Of a stretch of 64,000 nucleotides of DNA, positions 11,770-23,724 are shown one piece after another. Below the pieces are notes generated by a model. That model worked only from the letters and a program-made list of their open reading frames with translations. It did no database searches and had not been told where the DNA came from. Numbering within the stretch: the first letter of the stretch is position 1; each line of letters opens with the position of its first letter. The translations under genes were made by a program, and so were the position numbers. This DNA is from Pseudisothecium myosuroides (taxonomy: Eukaryota; Streptophyta; Bryopsida; Hypnales; Lembophyllaceae): the NCBI GenBank assembly GCA_951799445.1, contig OX637292.1:3661296-3725295 (forward strand), read 5' to 3'.

Positions 11770-14700
11770 CTACAAAGGCAGAAAGAAAAATGAAGAAAAA
11801 TGATGTAGACTTTTTGGCATTTGCATTCTCTGCAATAAAAATTCTCCAAATACAAATAATGTATGACAACCAAAGAGGTCAAAAACAATGCAGCACAATT
11901 CTTTTTAAACATGTAAAAAATGTTCAGACCTCAAGTTAGGCTGATAAACCCTAGGCTAGGAATATAACATTTGCATCCTTTACCTACACAAGAAGAAATA
12001 TAGTGCTAAAGCCTGGGCTAATGGAATCCTACTCATATTCACTATGAAGCAGAGCGATACGTCGGATTCCAGTACAAGCTGTATGCATAGAGAAAATTCG
12101 ATGTTTGTTACACACTCCTCCAACTCACAATACAGAGGCTATGATACAAAAGGTACAAAAATTCTCACAATTCCTTCAAAATCTATAATTGATCGACAAG
12201 CTGAATTGGATTCGGAGACAATTATGATCTTACTACACCACATGCTTATTACATTGAACTCGTTCATACCTGAAACCATCTACCCTTGCAATTAGCTTCA
12301 TGTTCCTCACTCCCCTATTATTGACGATGCTACTGAGAGTTCCAACTACAATGAATAGGCTCCATCAAACTGAACACCGGGCACTTTGAAACAATATATC
12401 ACGGGTAAGAATTATCAAATACCATAATTTCAAAGTTCACATCCATGAAATGATCACAATTGAAACTAATGAACAAAACTTATTGCCATGTTTTGATGTA
12501 CAATCAGATGCCAAACCTGTAGCACTGCAAGTGTCAGATACGCGGCAAATAGACCCCATCTCCCCAACATGTCACTCGTCTCTAGTAAGTCAGGTCTAGG
12601 CTTTCAAACAAAAGCAACTTATGAGTGACAGAATTTTAATCAGTACTCCACCTCGAAACCAGGCATTGCATCAATTGAAAACCCAACCGTGAAAAGAAAT
12701 TGTGAGAACATCTCTCAGGGCAATGGTCAACTTGGGGTTCCAGGAAGTATTGTCTGAGGAGAATTTCAGCCTATTCCTTCATTTGCCACTGAATACATCA
12801 ATTTCCATGATTGTATTAATTAGCACAAAGTAAATGGTTTCTAGCAAGGTATATTCTTCATGTATGTACTACAATTTATTTAAAACCAAACAGAGAGGTT
12901 TTGCTTGTCCAGATTAATCCTTTCATGCTGAGAACGGAAAATTGTCCCAATACCATAAAAAGAAGGAAAGGAATGATCCGGACATACAAATTCAATCTTT
13001 GTGTCTCCAAATTTGGACCACAAGTATAAATTAAGGTACATAACAACTATCTAAAATATGAAGTGCAATGCAATAATAGGTATCAAACCACCCAATACCA
13101 AAAGTTTAATTTTTTGGCTTTTTTTACACACACTAATTTGTAGTTAAATACATCAAATAGACTGGGTTTTTTCAAAACATATTCTACATGACTGTGTAGA
13201 GGTGCCCATTATGTCAAAGTGTGATAAATTATGTTGAATCAAAGTATCTAGTGGTGGTATGAAAATAGTCCATAAAGGACTTAAAAAAGATATTTTCCAT
13301 TCTAGAAGATATACGCATGTGTGAAAGTGGTTGGAACTTGGAAGTATAATCATGTCCATGGAAAAGGAAATGATGGTAAAAAAGAAATAAGTGGAAGGAA
13401 AGAAAAAGAAAGAGAAGGAAAGGAAAGGAAAGGATTATAACCAATGCTCACAAGTGCATGGCGTATGTAAAGAAGTACTTCTTATTTTGAATTGCATTGG
13501 CATGATGGCTTTGAAGGAGGAAAGGAGTGGAGGGAGGGAAGCAAGGAAATGAAGACACAAGGACATTTGCACTTGAGGGCGTGTGTACATACTTGTGCAA
13601 CTCCCATTGGTGGCAAGTACTTAAGCCAATGGTATGCTTCAGTTGAAAGAACATGGGCAAGTGCTGTAATAAGTAAAACCACTAAAAACAATTGAATGTG
13701 CTGGAAATGGGTTCATGACCGAGCATTGTCAAATTGCAGTATTATAATTAAATACAAGTATGCATACTATAACTTCTCGCACTGCAACAAAGTTCTTGCA
13801 CTTATTAGCGCATTAAAAAATTTATTCTGAATTTAAAATTAAAAAATAATCCTCTTCTTTGAACAGCCGTTGGGTGCACTATATGAACAAAGAATACTAT
13901 AGCTCTTGCATGCGCCATTGCCAATTACTTCCACAATGGCGTTTTTAACCAGGCACACTTTTCGAAACGCTCGATTGCATGAAAGTACTATTAAAACTTC
14001 CTAAATTTTTAAGCGTTGGCAATCAACCTTGACCTCCGACCGATGCGATAAATTGAAAAGTAATGCATTGCAATGATACAATAAATTGTATATTAACATG
14101 CGAACCCATAAAACAACAATAACCACACGAGAATTGTTGACAAACTGCAGGTTCTAAACTTTGTGATGGTTTGATTTGTTAAGAAATAATTATTGATGAA
14201 GATTTGACCTTGATTTAGAGATGAGTATTTTGAAGTGGTTTTGGGCCTCTAAACATGATGGTCCTTTAGAGATTAAGCAACGGATGTGTGGTATAGAATC
14301 TATTGTGGATTGAAGAGATAATAATTGGTTGCATGAGATTGAACTCCCAATACTTCCAATTTCATACAATGAATTTGGTCCTATCGGCCATTAACCCAAT
14401 GTACTTCAATATGATGTATAAACATCTAGTAAAATGAAGCAACTAAACAACACTCAAGAAGATCCTATCCAACAATGGTAACGTAGCCTTTTGGGTGTTT
14501 ATTGAATGCAGTGTTTGGTGAACTATACCCAATGGCAATCAACAATCAAATAATGCTCATCCAAAACAATTGCAATTTAATAAAACACAAACACAATGAA
14601 ACACACACTCTACAATTCTATGAGATTTTCTACCAATGAAGGCAAAAAAACCCTACATAGTTTGGGTCAATGTAGAGAGTGGACCCTTAATGTGCCTTCA
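11770..14700. other. Intergenic, no supported gene
   Basis: Possible upstream exons of the RS-rich gene could lie here but I could not place them. A minus-strand frame starting at ATG 12571 (MLGRWGLFAAYL) ends at a donor-like CAG|GTTTGG, but has no partner. A (GGAAA)n-like tract lies at 13385-13435. Confidence 0.4.
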
Positions 14701-14789
14701 AGCAATAGACTCCTAACTTAAAAGCTACAACTTTGTATTAATAGGTGCTAGATTTAATGGACTTATACAAAAATCTCAATTCATTCTAA

Positions 14790-15250
14790 ATCCATAAAGT
14801 AGAATTTTAGACCTCATTTTGGCACAATATAATAAACTTTTGCAAAAAAATTTGAACTAAAAAAATTTGAAAAATCAAGATAAATTTCTTCTCCAAACAA
14901 CCGTTGTAAATTTAAGCCTCCAATCAAAAGTTATAGACAAAATTCAGAGAGGATGTTTGAAAATGTCAAAAAATCGTCCCTTCCAAGACCTCTTTGAAAT
15001 TTGTCTATAATTTTTTATTGGAGGCTTTAAATCTCAAACGGATTTTTGGAGATGAAATTTAACTTGATTCACCAACTTTTTGAGTTCCAAGTTTTTTGAA
15101 AAAATGTAATCTACTATGCCTAAATGAGGTCTAAAATTTTATTTCAAACACAATTTTTGCTTTTGACTTATCTATGAGCAATTGAACTCCTACTAATTTT
15201 AATTTACATATCCCACATTGGTTGTTTTACCTCCTACCACCCCATGTTAT
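14790..15250. repeat. Diverged copy of the large fold-back repeat (compare 46337-46911)
   Basis: This stretch shares many blocks with 46337-46911: AATTTTAGACCTCATTTTGGC near 14810, the mirrored GCCTAAATGAGGTCTAAAATTTTA near 15118, and ACCTCCTACCACCCCATGT at the right end (15228). The two halves form an inverted repeat around about 14970. The left terminal part is eroded or replaced. Confidence 0.55.
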
Positions 15251-15439
15251 AGAGAGCTTTTCTTCTCTATTTGAAACATAGAAAATAAATGGTTTTCGGA
15301 GCAAAGAAAAGTAGTGATTCAATCCTTGTTCTCTATGAATTTTATGCTCAATGTTTCAAAATTAGATTTTAAACCATTATTTGTAGTTTGATTAAATGTT
15401 AAGATATCAAATAGATATTTTTCATAGAAATGATCCTAT

Positions 15440-16510
15440 TACCTATAGTTTTACATTTTTGGAATTCTTCCTAAGAATTCTATTTGATGCAGTCTAGATG
15501 TTCATATTTGGATTAGAGTGGTAGTTTTTATGTTTCACTCTCATTTGTATCGAGTACTCTAGGTTAGTTTTGGAAATTAGTAGGGAAATTTTTTATTGTG
15601 CCTAAAAATTTAAAAATTGTACAACTATTTTTGAAAATCTAAAAAAATTTCATCGTTACTAATTCTGAATATTCAAAAATTTATACTTGAAAAAATTTAG
15701 AAAAAAGAACACATTTATACATTAATAGAAAAAATCAATTCAAAATTAGGAGTGTCTACAAATTAGAAAAAACAAAGTGCCAGAAGTCAAGAAATCCAAA
15801 TCAAGTTGCCAAACTGTCAAACTACAAAAAGTAAAGTATTTTAACTACAAGGTGCCAAAATAGACCTACGCATACGATAGTGATAGCTTTTATGTTTCAC
15901 TCTCAATTGTAGTGGTAGTTTTTACACTTCACTCTCACTTATAGTGGTAGCTTTTACGTTTCACTCACATTTATAGTGGTAGCTTTTACATTTCACTCTT
16001 ACTTATAGTGGTAGCTTTTACGTTTCACTCTCAATTACAATGGAAGCTTTTATGTTTTACTTCAGTACGAGTGTTAGTAGTGATGCAATAAAACTAAAGT
16101 TAACCTTGATATAATGCATGTCGTTTCACGTATATAGGCTTGCATAGTGGAGGGTTATCACATTTGTTCCTTGTATTTTGAAGAATTGTTTAAGGGATCT
16201 TACATTTTCTATTTCAATTTTTATTATGTAGTATTATTTTCTGAGCTTTCAAAATTTAGGATTATATTGTTTTTTGTGCTTTTTGTTGTTTAGATGACGA
16301 GGGGTAGTGCGAGATATAATGTAATTGGATTTAGATTGATATCTACATGTGGATATGTAAATATTTCCTAAAACATATATTAACAAGTGCAGTACCCTAA
16401 GAGGATTTGCATTTGTTGTGTACTTTAGGAGATACTCCCATAGCCACAACCATAGCCACACCCAACCTAAACCCAAATACCTCATTATCCCACACTACCC
16501 CTCATCATCC
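15440..16510. repeat. Dispersed repeat containing a tandem minisatellite (compare 41220-41700)
   Basis: The region matches 41220-41700 in order: a TTTGATGCA-GATGTTCA block, then GGTAGCTTTTACGTTTCACTC repeats, then GAGCTTTCAAAATTTA, then GATGACGAGGGGTAGTGC. The core at 15880-16065 holds about six tandem copies of a roughly 33-bp unit (TAGTGGTAGCTTTTACGTTT plus CACTCTCAATTA). GATGACGAGGGGTAGTGCGAGATA (16292) is mirrored by the complement of GATGATGAGGGGTAGTGTGGGATA at 16482-16505. The origin could be an LTR-type element; no coding region was seen. Confidence 0.55.
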
Positions 16511-17894
16511 TTGCAACAAAAAATACAAAAAACAATATAAATCGATGGGAGTGAAGTCTGGATTTCAATTTGGTGGAAGATGTTGAGCAGTTGAGAAGAA
16601 TGCCGGACTCGACTTGCTCGTTGGAAATGTGAGCATGGCATCTGCAAAATTAGTTTCAGTTTATTTGAGCGTCAATCTCATAGCACGGAGTCACCTTCTT
16701 GTCCTTCTCGATTTGATGGTGCTGATAGTGCAATTGCGGAAGTTTAGATAGTAGGTTTCGATTGGGAAGCATGGGATACGAGGCTTGCTTACTTCCTTAT
16801 TGATGTTGTTCTTGCGGCTACAATTACAAGACACAACGACCTCTCTAACTTTATTTTTCTGACTTTAATTTTCTGACTTTAATTTCCCGATAATAGCATC
16901 GCAGTGTTGAAAGAGCTTGGCAATACTCGAAGAGGTCCCTAGTCAGTTTACTCCTGGTGAACCTCTTTCGGGTATGCCTTTGATCTGCACTCTTGCTCTT
17001 CACGTCATCCACTATGTAGATTCCGATGACTCGTTGTCTAAGTCGAGCCCTTCAATAGCGGATAAGTCAGCCACATCATATACCATTTCCGTTACAGAAC
17101 GACTTCATTTTCACTTGTAGAGGATTTTTGTCGCAAGAATTGACCAGAATTTGTTCCTTCACCTGCATTTCGAACTAGTAGTCAATCAAGTATTTCAACT
17201 CTCTCTTGAGACCAATTCCTTGTAAATAACGTCTCCCGAGACTGACCTTGGGACTGTCACAAGGAACAGCGATAGTCAGAACCCTTTTCAAACCTTGCAG
17301 TTCATATCTGTAGAGGAAGTCGAAGCGCTAGCGACGGAGACGGCGTAACTAGACACCCAAACTTCTAAACCTCTAGTAGGGTGTGTGTCATGCCGTGCTT
17401 CCTGCTCCTCAATTTGCACGATTGTAAGCAAATTGGGCACAAAGTGATTCCTCTTTCCTCAGTGTATTAGCCCTCTCACAGAGTTATAAAACACGACTCT
17501 AAATTAAATCGCCTACTACTCTTAGTAGAGTTCCGGCTTCGATGTTTCGTCTGTTTGACGGCGAGTCTCTCAATGGTTGCACCCCTTTTCTAATCACAAA
17601 GAAGACTGGTGAATTAGGTGTTCCTTGCAATCTCGAACTCCTCTCGACATAGGATAGGATCGGGTTCATTTTAACGAAGAAATGGGGTTATTGCTTCCGT
17701 TTTGCCTGTCATTAGAGTTGTGTTTCTGAAAGGATAGTACTTCGGGTTTTCTTTTGCACCAGTTTCAATTGCAAGGGGTTGTGTTACGCAGCTCCGGGGC
17801 GGAGAGAGCTGATGGGACTGTGTTTGGATCGATTGTGTTCATCGGTTGTAACCCGGAGAAAGTGGATCTGCTTCGAGGCAGCTCGGCATTTTCG
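16511..17894. other. Intergenic, no supported gene
   Basis: Base composition is more balanced than in the flanks, and the stretch may hold eroded coding DNA. No open frame shows a recognisable family or consistent splice sites. The only frame of note (16917-17120, plus) is unremarkable. Confidence 0.4.
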
Positions 17895-17968
17895 GTCTGG
17901 TTGGTGTAGTCGGTTATCACGCTAGTCTCACACACTAGAGGTCCCCAGTTCGAACCTGGGATCAGACA
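17895..17968 (+). tRNA. tRNA-Val (anticodon CAC)
   Basis: The 74-nt sequence folds as a standard cloverleaf. The acceptor strand GTCTGGT pairs with ATCAGAC and the A is the discriminator. The A box is GTGTAGTCGGTT. The anticodon stem CTAGT/ACTAG encloses loop CTCACAC, giving CAC. The T arm CCCAGTTCGAACCTGGG is intact. It closely matches the plant nuclear tRNA-Val(CAC) that I remember. Only 4 nt separate it from the next tRNA gene, and no T-run terminator lies between them. Confidence 0.96.
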
Positions 17969-17972
17969 CTTT

Positions 17973-18045
17973 GCGCCTGTAGCTCAGTGGATAGAGCGTC
18001 TGTTTCCTAAGCAGAAAGTCGTAGGTTCGACCCCTACCTGGCGCG
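17973..18045 (+). tRNA. tRNA-Arg (anticodon CCT)
   Basis: The 73-nt cloverleaf starts GCGCCTGTAGCTCAGTGG and has anticodon loop TTCCTAA, giving CCT. The T arm GTAGGTTCGACCCCTAC is intact. The end TGGCGC-G closes the acceptor stem with one U-U mismatch, which is also present in the plant gene as I recall it. A TTTT terminator follows at about 18057. Because the Val tRNA ends 4 nt upstream, the two may be transcribed together. Confidence 0.96.
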
Positions 18046-19370
18046 ATTACCGCTCCCTTTTGATTTAATATTTTGATTTGATTGGTTTTGCATTCGATCG
18101 ACTGGGAATGTTGAACTATTGCAGAATGCTGTGGAATCTGGACGTGGTTCGTGTTGTAGCTGGTCGGAAAGCCCTAAACCCTAATTCAAATTGTAACCTC
18201 TAAACCCTAAATTCCGTATTTCAAATTGTGTCTATGATATCTCGTCCATCTCCTCTTTAACAATTTATCTCGGATCCCAGTAGGTAAAGAACAAGTGATG
18301 ATGGTGCTGTCCTGTTGTCCCTTCTTTCTCAAGAACGTTTGTGTTTGGTTTTTAAAACCAAACTATTGTATTTCATGCCGAACTGACTTCTCTTGGTGTA
18401 CCATGAACTGGTTTTTTGAAGTTGAGAGTTTATGTTTAGGCAATCAAAAATTGTAACCTTGTTCTCGTTTGCTTGTCCTTGTAGCTGGAAGAAATACGTT
18501 TTACCATTTCACTGTCTGCCACACTATCTGATAGTCAGACTTACTTGCCAGCGTTGATGTGGTATGGGTCACTGCACTCATTCCCATCCCTTTAAGAACT
18601 CCTCCCTCACATACCAACGGTGTACATTTTCTTTCTAGAATGTGCTCCACTAGTACATGATGACAAAATTGGGTGCAAGCTCTAAGATTTTGAGCAAAGA
18701 CCTTAGGTGAAGGCAATTGAAGACTATTGGCAAAATTTATTATGTGCAGAGATATTTTGAGGCCTTAGTCAAAGTCTGTTCTATGTACAAACGGAGGAAA
18801 CGCCAGGGTACGTCATGCAAACTTTTTTCTGTGCAGAGGAAATTACATCAGAGACCCTAAACCCTAAAACGCCCCAAGTGACCAACAAGTATCCACACAT
18901 GATTTGGAAGTCCAATTCGAAGTGTTGTAACTTTTGCATTTGATATCCAAATTTAATAAACTTGTTGGAAAATCTATGTTCTCTCTTCTAGTTTGTGTGG
19001 TGAAATTTTCAAATCAATCTAAGATGTTTAATTTTTTGGGAGGCATTGGAAGTTCACGGGTTCAATTTTAGTTCACCAAATGGCTATGACTTTGGAGGCT
19101 TGTATCTCCTCATCCAATGTTTGTTTTCAATAAAAATTTGTTGGATTAGATTCCCCTTGGAATCTAGTTATTGTGGTAAAATTTTCATTTCAATCCGAGT
19201 TGATTTGAATGTGCGAGAACTATTCGAAGTCCAAAATCAATAGTGTAGTTACTAAGCTACGAAACATCATAGCTTTTAGAAATTTGGCAAAACATCCAAA
19301 AGGGACAGAGCCTCTTCTTGTTCAGTTCAGGATATCCCAAACAAGCACGTCTTCAATGATTTTCAAAAAG
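18046..19370. other. Intergenic between tRNA genes
   Basis: Telo-box-like AAACCCTA motifs occur at 18172-18210 and near 18857. No coding region is supported. Confidence 0.5.
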
Positions 19371-19442
19371 GGGGCATCGGGAGAATCGAACTCCCGACCT
19401 CTTGCACCCTAAGCAAGAATCATACCACTAGACCAGATGCCC
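19371..19442 (-). tRNA. tRNA-Pro (anticodon AGG)
   Basis: On the minus strand the 72-nt gene begins GGGCATCTGGTCTAGTGG. The anticodon stem CTTGC/GCAAG encloses TTAGGGT, giving anticodon AGG. The T arm CGGGAGTTCGATTCTCCCG is intact. The acceptor stem GGGCATC/GATGCCC is perfect, with C as discriminator. A T5 run follows within 3 nt of the 3' end, a good Pol III terminator. Confidence 0.96.
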
Positions 19443-20475
19443 GAACCCACATGTCGCTGAGAGGGCTCAATGCGGCTAATATTGTGAAGAGATAAACGAG
19501 GCTGCAAGGTGGATTAAGGGACCCAGTTCGAGGGCAGTCATGTGCAGACCTTTTTTTCTCCCCCATGGAGTCAAATTGCTCCATTTCAAAAATAATATTA
19601 TACTTTTTGGTGCTAAAAAATAGTCTCTTCTTGCTCAGTTACTTTCATTTTTATGAAAGATGTCGGTGAAATCACCAAATGCGGGTGAAAAAGTGTACGC
19701 ATCAACACATCTAAGAAGTGATTTTGTGTTTAAAAGATAGGTGGCACCTCTTCAAAAATGCCCAAGAAAAGACTAGTTATATTAGCCAAGCTCGATTCTA
19801 AGAACTTGTTCTACTTTTATTGTCAAAGATTTTAATGTAGGTGCCCTCAAACATTGGAATTCTATAATCTATTGGCATATGGAAGCTAAATTTTTTAGTT
19901 ATTTATAACTAAGTTTACCTCTGATTGACAATCACATTTGAATCCTACTCATAGAACCACAAGTCTTGCACTTTATCTTCAACAACATTGGAGGCTTAAT
20001 AGGGAGATTATATACCAATATCTTCGGAAAGTAAAAATAAACGAGTGGGCGCTGCCAGTGATAGTGATACAATACAAGAATGTTACATAAATTAGAATAG
20101 GGTCTCCCAGAATCAAATTACCGGTCTTTATCAGAAGCTACACGCATATACAAAGAAGCTACACTAAAGAACGCAATTTGTTCCTAATATGGAGCTTGCT
20201 TCTCTATAGTACGTGCTTCTCCTTCAACCTACATAATCCTCAACCAATCTTTGTCTAACAATGGCACTTGACATTTGTCAAGCAAATACGAATGTATCGA
20301 GCTGTTTGCACAGGCTCACACCGTAGTTCTTGCTAGCCCAAGCAATTACAGACTATCATAGATGCAACACCTAATGCAAAGGTGACAAGGCTATCCACTT
20401 ACCAAGGGCTGCAATATTCGCTGAGTACCCAAATTCCCCTAAAAGCGTCACAAGTACGCCGCGGCATCAGGGACT
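19443..20475. other. Intergenic, 3' flank of the RNase T2 gene
   Basis: No coding frame, RNA gene or clear repeat is supported. The 3' untranslated region of the minus-strand RNase gene should lie in its right part. Confidence 0.5.
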
Positions 20476-21829
20476 TCATGTACTGCTCTTCATTGCAGTA
20501 GCGTTCACACCATTTGTAATGAGCCGATGATGACCTGATGGATCGAATGCTGGAAACTCTACAGAGCCCTTGCATTCTGTACGAGGAAAGATGGGGCACT
20601 GAATGAGAGTAGATCCGTCTTTGGCAACGCAGATCCAAACTTGGTATATCTGTCTGTTACCCTTGGCATCCTTGTTGCAGTCAATTCCAGGAAGATGGCC
20701 ATCAAGTACAGTGCTGATTGCTTTGCGAACATGCTCGATTTCATAATGCTTTCCGTCTGGGTGTATTCCTGCAATAACATACAAATGGCTTCAGTTATAA
20801 AATGCAATCGAACTTCAACTGGAAATTCTTGGTAACGATCACTGCCAGTAACATTCTTGCAAACTTCAGGATAAAATTTATGAACAATAAAAATATAGAG
20901 AGCATTTACCCGCTTCCGCGAGGGCAGCAGTGATGTCGTATTTGCTGTACAGATTTATGGCAGCCTGAAAATAGCCACGTTGGCCCAATCCCGAGCAAGT
21001 GCCATGCTTCGTCCATTCATGCTTCCAGAAGGAGTGACTGTCACTCGAGGGGCAAGCCAGTGAACCCCAATCGTCATCCATCTCGTCTATCACATCCGAC
21101 ACCTGCAATGAAGAACAGTGTATGTGTGTTGGTCAAAAAATGAATCAATTTGAACAAAAGACAGTCCCCACAAAAGTGCTTCAAAAAAACGTTTGACCCA
21201 ATTTGAACCTCGCTGTCTTTTAGGTATTCAACGTAAACGCATCCCGCTTGCAGATATTGAAAGGAAAAACTACAGTAGCAACCTGAGCCTCATGATTTTA
21301 CCAGACCTAATTTAGTGGTTCTGAAGAATAGGTGGATTATTGCTGTGGAATTCATTGATGTAATAGTAGATGGAAGGGAGGTGGAGCAGTGAGATACCTC
21401 CTTGGGGCTGAAAGGCTCTTTGTCGCAGAACTGAGGCCAAGAGCCGTCATTGTAGTCGGGCCAGAGGCCATGAATGCCAAACACCGCCTTCGGTTTACTG
21501 CTGATTGGAAAACAGCAGCCCTTCTTTGTATCACAAAACGAACCTGGCCACTGCTCGGATCAACCATTCATAATATTAGCTTGACAGTAGAATAATGCCC
21601 AAACTCCTTATCACATTGCTCTATTCTCTCACCAGTCTTTTCCTGCAATAAGACATTATCCATTTCAACATTAAAGCTGGAACGGCGGAGTAAAAAAGGG
21701 GTTTAGGGCAAGGCATGGAGCACACACCTGCTGTACGAAATAGAAGAAATCAAAGTCCTCAGTGGCCTGAACCACCGCACCGCAAATCACACTCCAAGCA
21801 AGCAACGCCACTACCACTCTAGACGTCAT
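20476..21829 (-). CDS. S-like ribonuclease, RNase T2 family (four exons, 246 aa)
   Basis: RNase T2 enzymes are secreted or vacuolar endoribonucleases that cut RNA through a 2',3'-cyclic phosphate. They act in phosphate recycling, senescence and defence. The minus-strand exons are 21728-21829, 21398-21550, 20910-21102 and 20476-20768, all with GT-AG introns and matching phases. The product opens with a hydrophobic signal peptide (MTSRVVVALLAW) and FDFFYFVQQ. Active-site block I, FGIHGLWP, has its catalytic His at about residue 61. Block II, FWKHEWTKHGTC, carries His113, Glu114 and His118. Several Cys typical of the fold follow. Both catalytic His are present, so it should be active rather than a His-less S-RNase relic. 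I chose ATG 21829 because it leads straight into the signal peptide; an upstream open frame is probably leader. A paralogue lies 6.4 kb away. Confidence 0.95.
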
Positions 21830-22680
21830 CGCTGATATCCCTCTTGCAAGCCCTGCATGCAATAACACACATCCACTTATCACAAAACCTAAAGCAGATG
21901 TAGAATTCGCAAACCTACGTAAACAGAGCACCGCTTAACATCTTCACCTCCGAAATCTTCCCTCGCACGAAATTCCTGTATGATACATAAACACGCAATA
22001 CCACTCGCTGACAGTCATTCCCCTCAAGACCCATTCAACAACAACGCCTCTAATCTCATCTCGTAGCCGAATTGCAACCTCTCCACAAACGCAACCAAAA
22101 AATTAAAACACACCCACAACCACACCCTCGACCACACCCTTGGTTTCGAAACTCACCAGAGAATTGCTTGCTACCCAAAGACCTTGAACAAAGCCTAGAT
22201 CTCGGATCACTGGACAGTCGCTTGCAATGTGAGGTAACCACCACGTTGACGAGCTTCACCGCAACGCCTCACAACCACCAATGTCCACAAATGCAGCTGC
22301 AGCTTCGTGAAGGAGACAATCATAACGTCAGAAGGGGATTCGGTCCAGATGCCATAAAAAGATTCCAGAGTGCAACTGCTGCAAAGCAAGCGAAGCAAGC
22401 AAAGCAAGCAGAGACGCAAAAGGCGCAACGGCAACAATCTTCTGCTGCCCGTGTGAACGGGTCAGGGAGAGACGAAGTCGCGGAGTTCATCTATGGATGA
22501 ACGTAGTAGATGGAAATAGTGATGAAATTCGTCGATTTGGACAGTGCCGTGCGGCTGCGTCATCTTCGTCGGCATTCAATTCAGTGGATGAGTCACTGAT
22601 CACAGAGTTCATTCATCTATGATTTATTTGAATGAAAATCGTGGAGGGAACGATCGTGGCAGTGACGGATTGCGACCCTT
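21830..22680. promoter_or_regulatory. Upstream region of the RNase T2 gene
   Basis: This is the 5' flank of the minus-strand RNase gene. An open frame on the plus strand (22072-22500) is low-complexity in part, with AAGCAAGC repeats at 22384-22412, and shows no domain. I treat it as chance. No TATA box can be assigned with confidence. Confidence 0.35.
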
Positions 22681-22682
22681 GT

Positions 22683-23135
22683 GGCTAAGGGGCTGTTCGC
22701 ATGGGGGACCCGACCCCGACCTCCAGCCTCGGCCCGGTGGTTCGCATGTGGGAAATTCAAGCCCGCAACCCGATGTGGAGCTCCGGTCCCTCCCACTCTC
22801 TTCCGTCCTTGAAAGTAGCAATTTCAAGCCCGCTCTTCTCCCCCATCAACCCGACCTTCTATTTAAATTCACAACTATCTGCCACTTGTCCGGCCGCATC
22901 ACTAAAATCCAAGCTACAGTGTTTTCATTTTGGACTTATTCACTTGTCTTTCTCTGGAACTTTTCTTCTCTACATTCGGGCACATCTAAATTAAAACATA
23001 AATCTAAAATAAATCAGAGGTCGATGCGGAAGTCGGAGGAGCACCCGGAAGCAGGAGGAGTGAGCGGCCTGATCTGGCTCTCTGGTCATCCGACTTCAAG
23101 ATCAGGTCCGGAGTAATCATGCAAACAGGCCCTAA
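22683..23135. mobile_element. hAT-like MITE
   Basis: The left end reads TAAGGGGCTGTTCGCATG. The right end, CATGCAAACAGGCCCTAA, is its near inverse. Ends of the form AGGG-C-TGTTTGCATG are common in plant hAT-type MITEs. The interior is GC-richer than the flanks and contains an open frame that I regard as chance. I could not identify an 8-bp target duplication. Confidence 0.5.
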
Positions 23136-23214
23136 CATCTGCTCCAAACGCTTCACTCCAACATGCCTACATTTCTAGTACTTCTACTTCTACTTGGTAG
23201 TTCTTGCAAAGAAT

Positions 23215-23724
23215 GAAAAATCAATTCATTTATTTTTTCATTTTTTTCCTATATTTTCAAAATCAATTTTCCATACCAAAGATTTAAACCTCAAAATTCT
23301 ATAGTGAAATTTTTTTCAGCCAAGATTATTCAAAGTTCAGAAACCTAATATGGTGAAGTGAAAGCGTCTCTTTTCAATTTGAATACTAATAACTTACAAT
23401 GTGTTTGGTCAAAGTTTTTGAATTTTTTTTCTTTACATTTACATTTTCATTTAAGGGGCACTTCACACTATGGCTAGAGGTCGAGAGGCTGTCAATTTCC
23501 ACCAATCAGATTGCAAGAAACCATAAATTTAACAATCTAATTGGTCGAAATTGACGGCCTCTTGATATTTGGCCACAATGTGAAGTGCTCTTAAGTTCAA
23601 TTCAAGATTCTATTCTTAAATATGTAACAAATTTATTTTTTTTGCATTTTAACTCTTTGTACTAGATATAGCAATATTAAAGTGTGTTTTTGGTGAAACA
23701 TAGTCTTGAACCTTTAGGGATTAA
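23215..23724 (+). mobile_element. Truncated, diverged member of the TTAA element family, disrupted by a MITE
   Basis: The right part follows the order of the intact copies (TCAAAATTCTATAGTG, then ACTCTTTGTACTAGATATAGCAA, then CTTGAACCTTTAGGGATTAA at 23708-23724). The terminal GGGG has become GGGA. No left end was found. The MITE at 23451-23594 sits inside it. Confidence 0.5.
23451..23594. mobile_element. Small palindromic MITE (about 136 bp body)
   Basis: The sequence GGGGCACTTCACA...GGC near 23455 is mirrored by GCC...TGTGAAGTGCTC ending at 23590, with further pairing inward (GGCTGTCAATTTC against GAAATTGACGGCC). TTAA borders both ends. The whole element can fold into a long hairpin. No coding capacity. 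Confidence 0.65.

Noticed and set aside
22072..22500. 142-codon plus-strand frame upstream of the first RNase gene
   Set aside because: It is Gln/Lys/Ala-rich because of an AAGCAAGC microsatellite, shows no known domain, and overlaps the likely promoter and leader of the opposite gene.
22619..23116. 165-codon plus-strand frame
   Set aside because: It runs across the left end of a MITE (22683) and lies mostly inside the element. Composition is non-coding-like and no domain is recognised.
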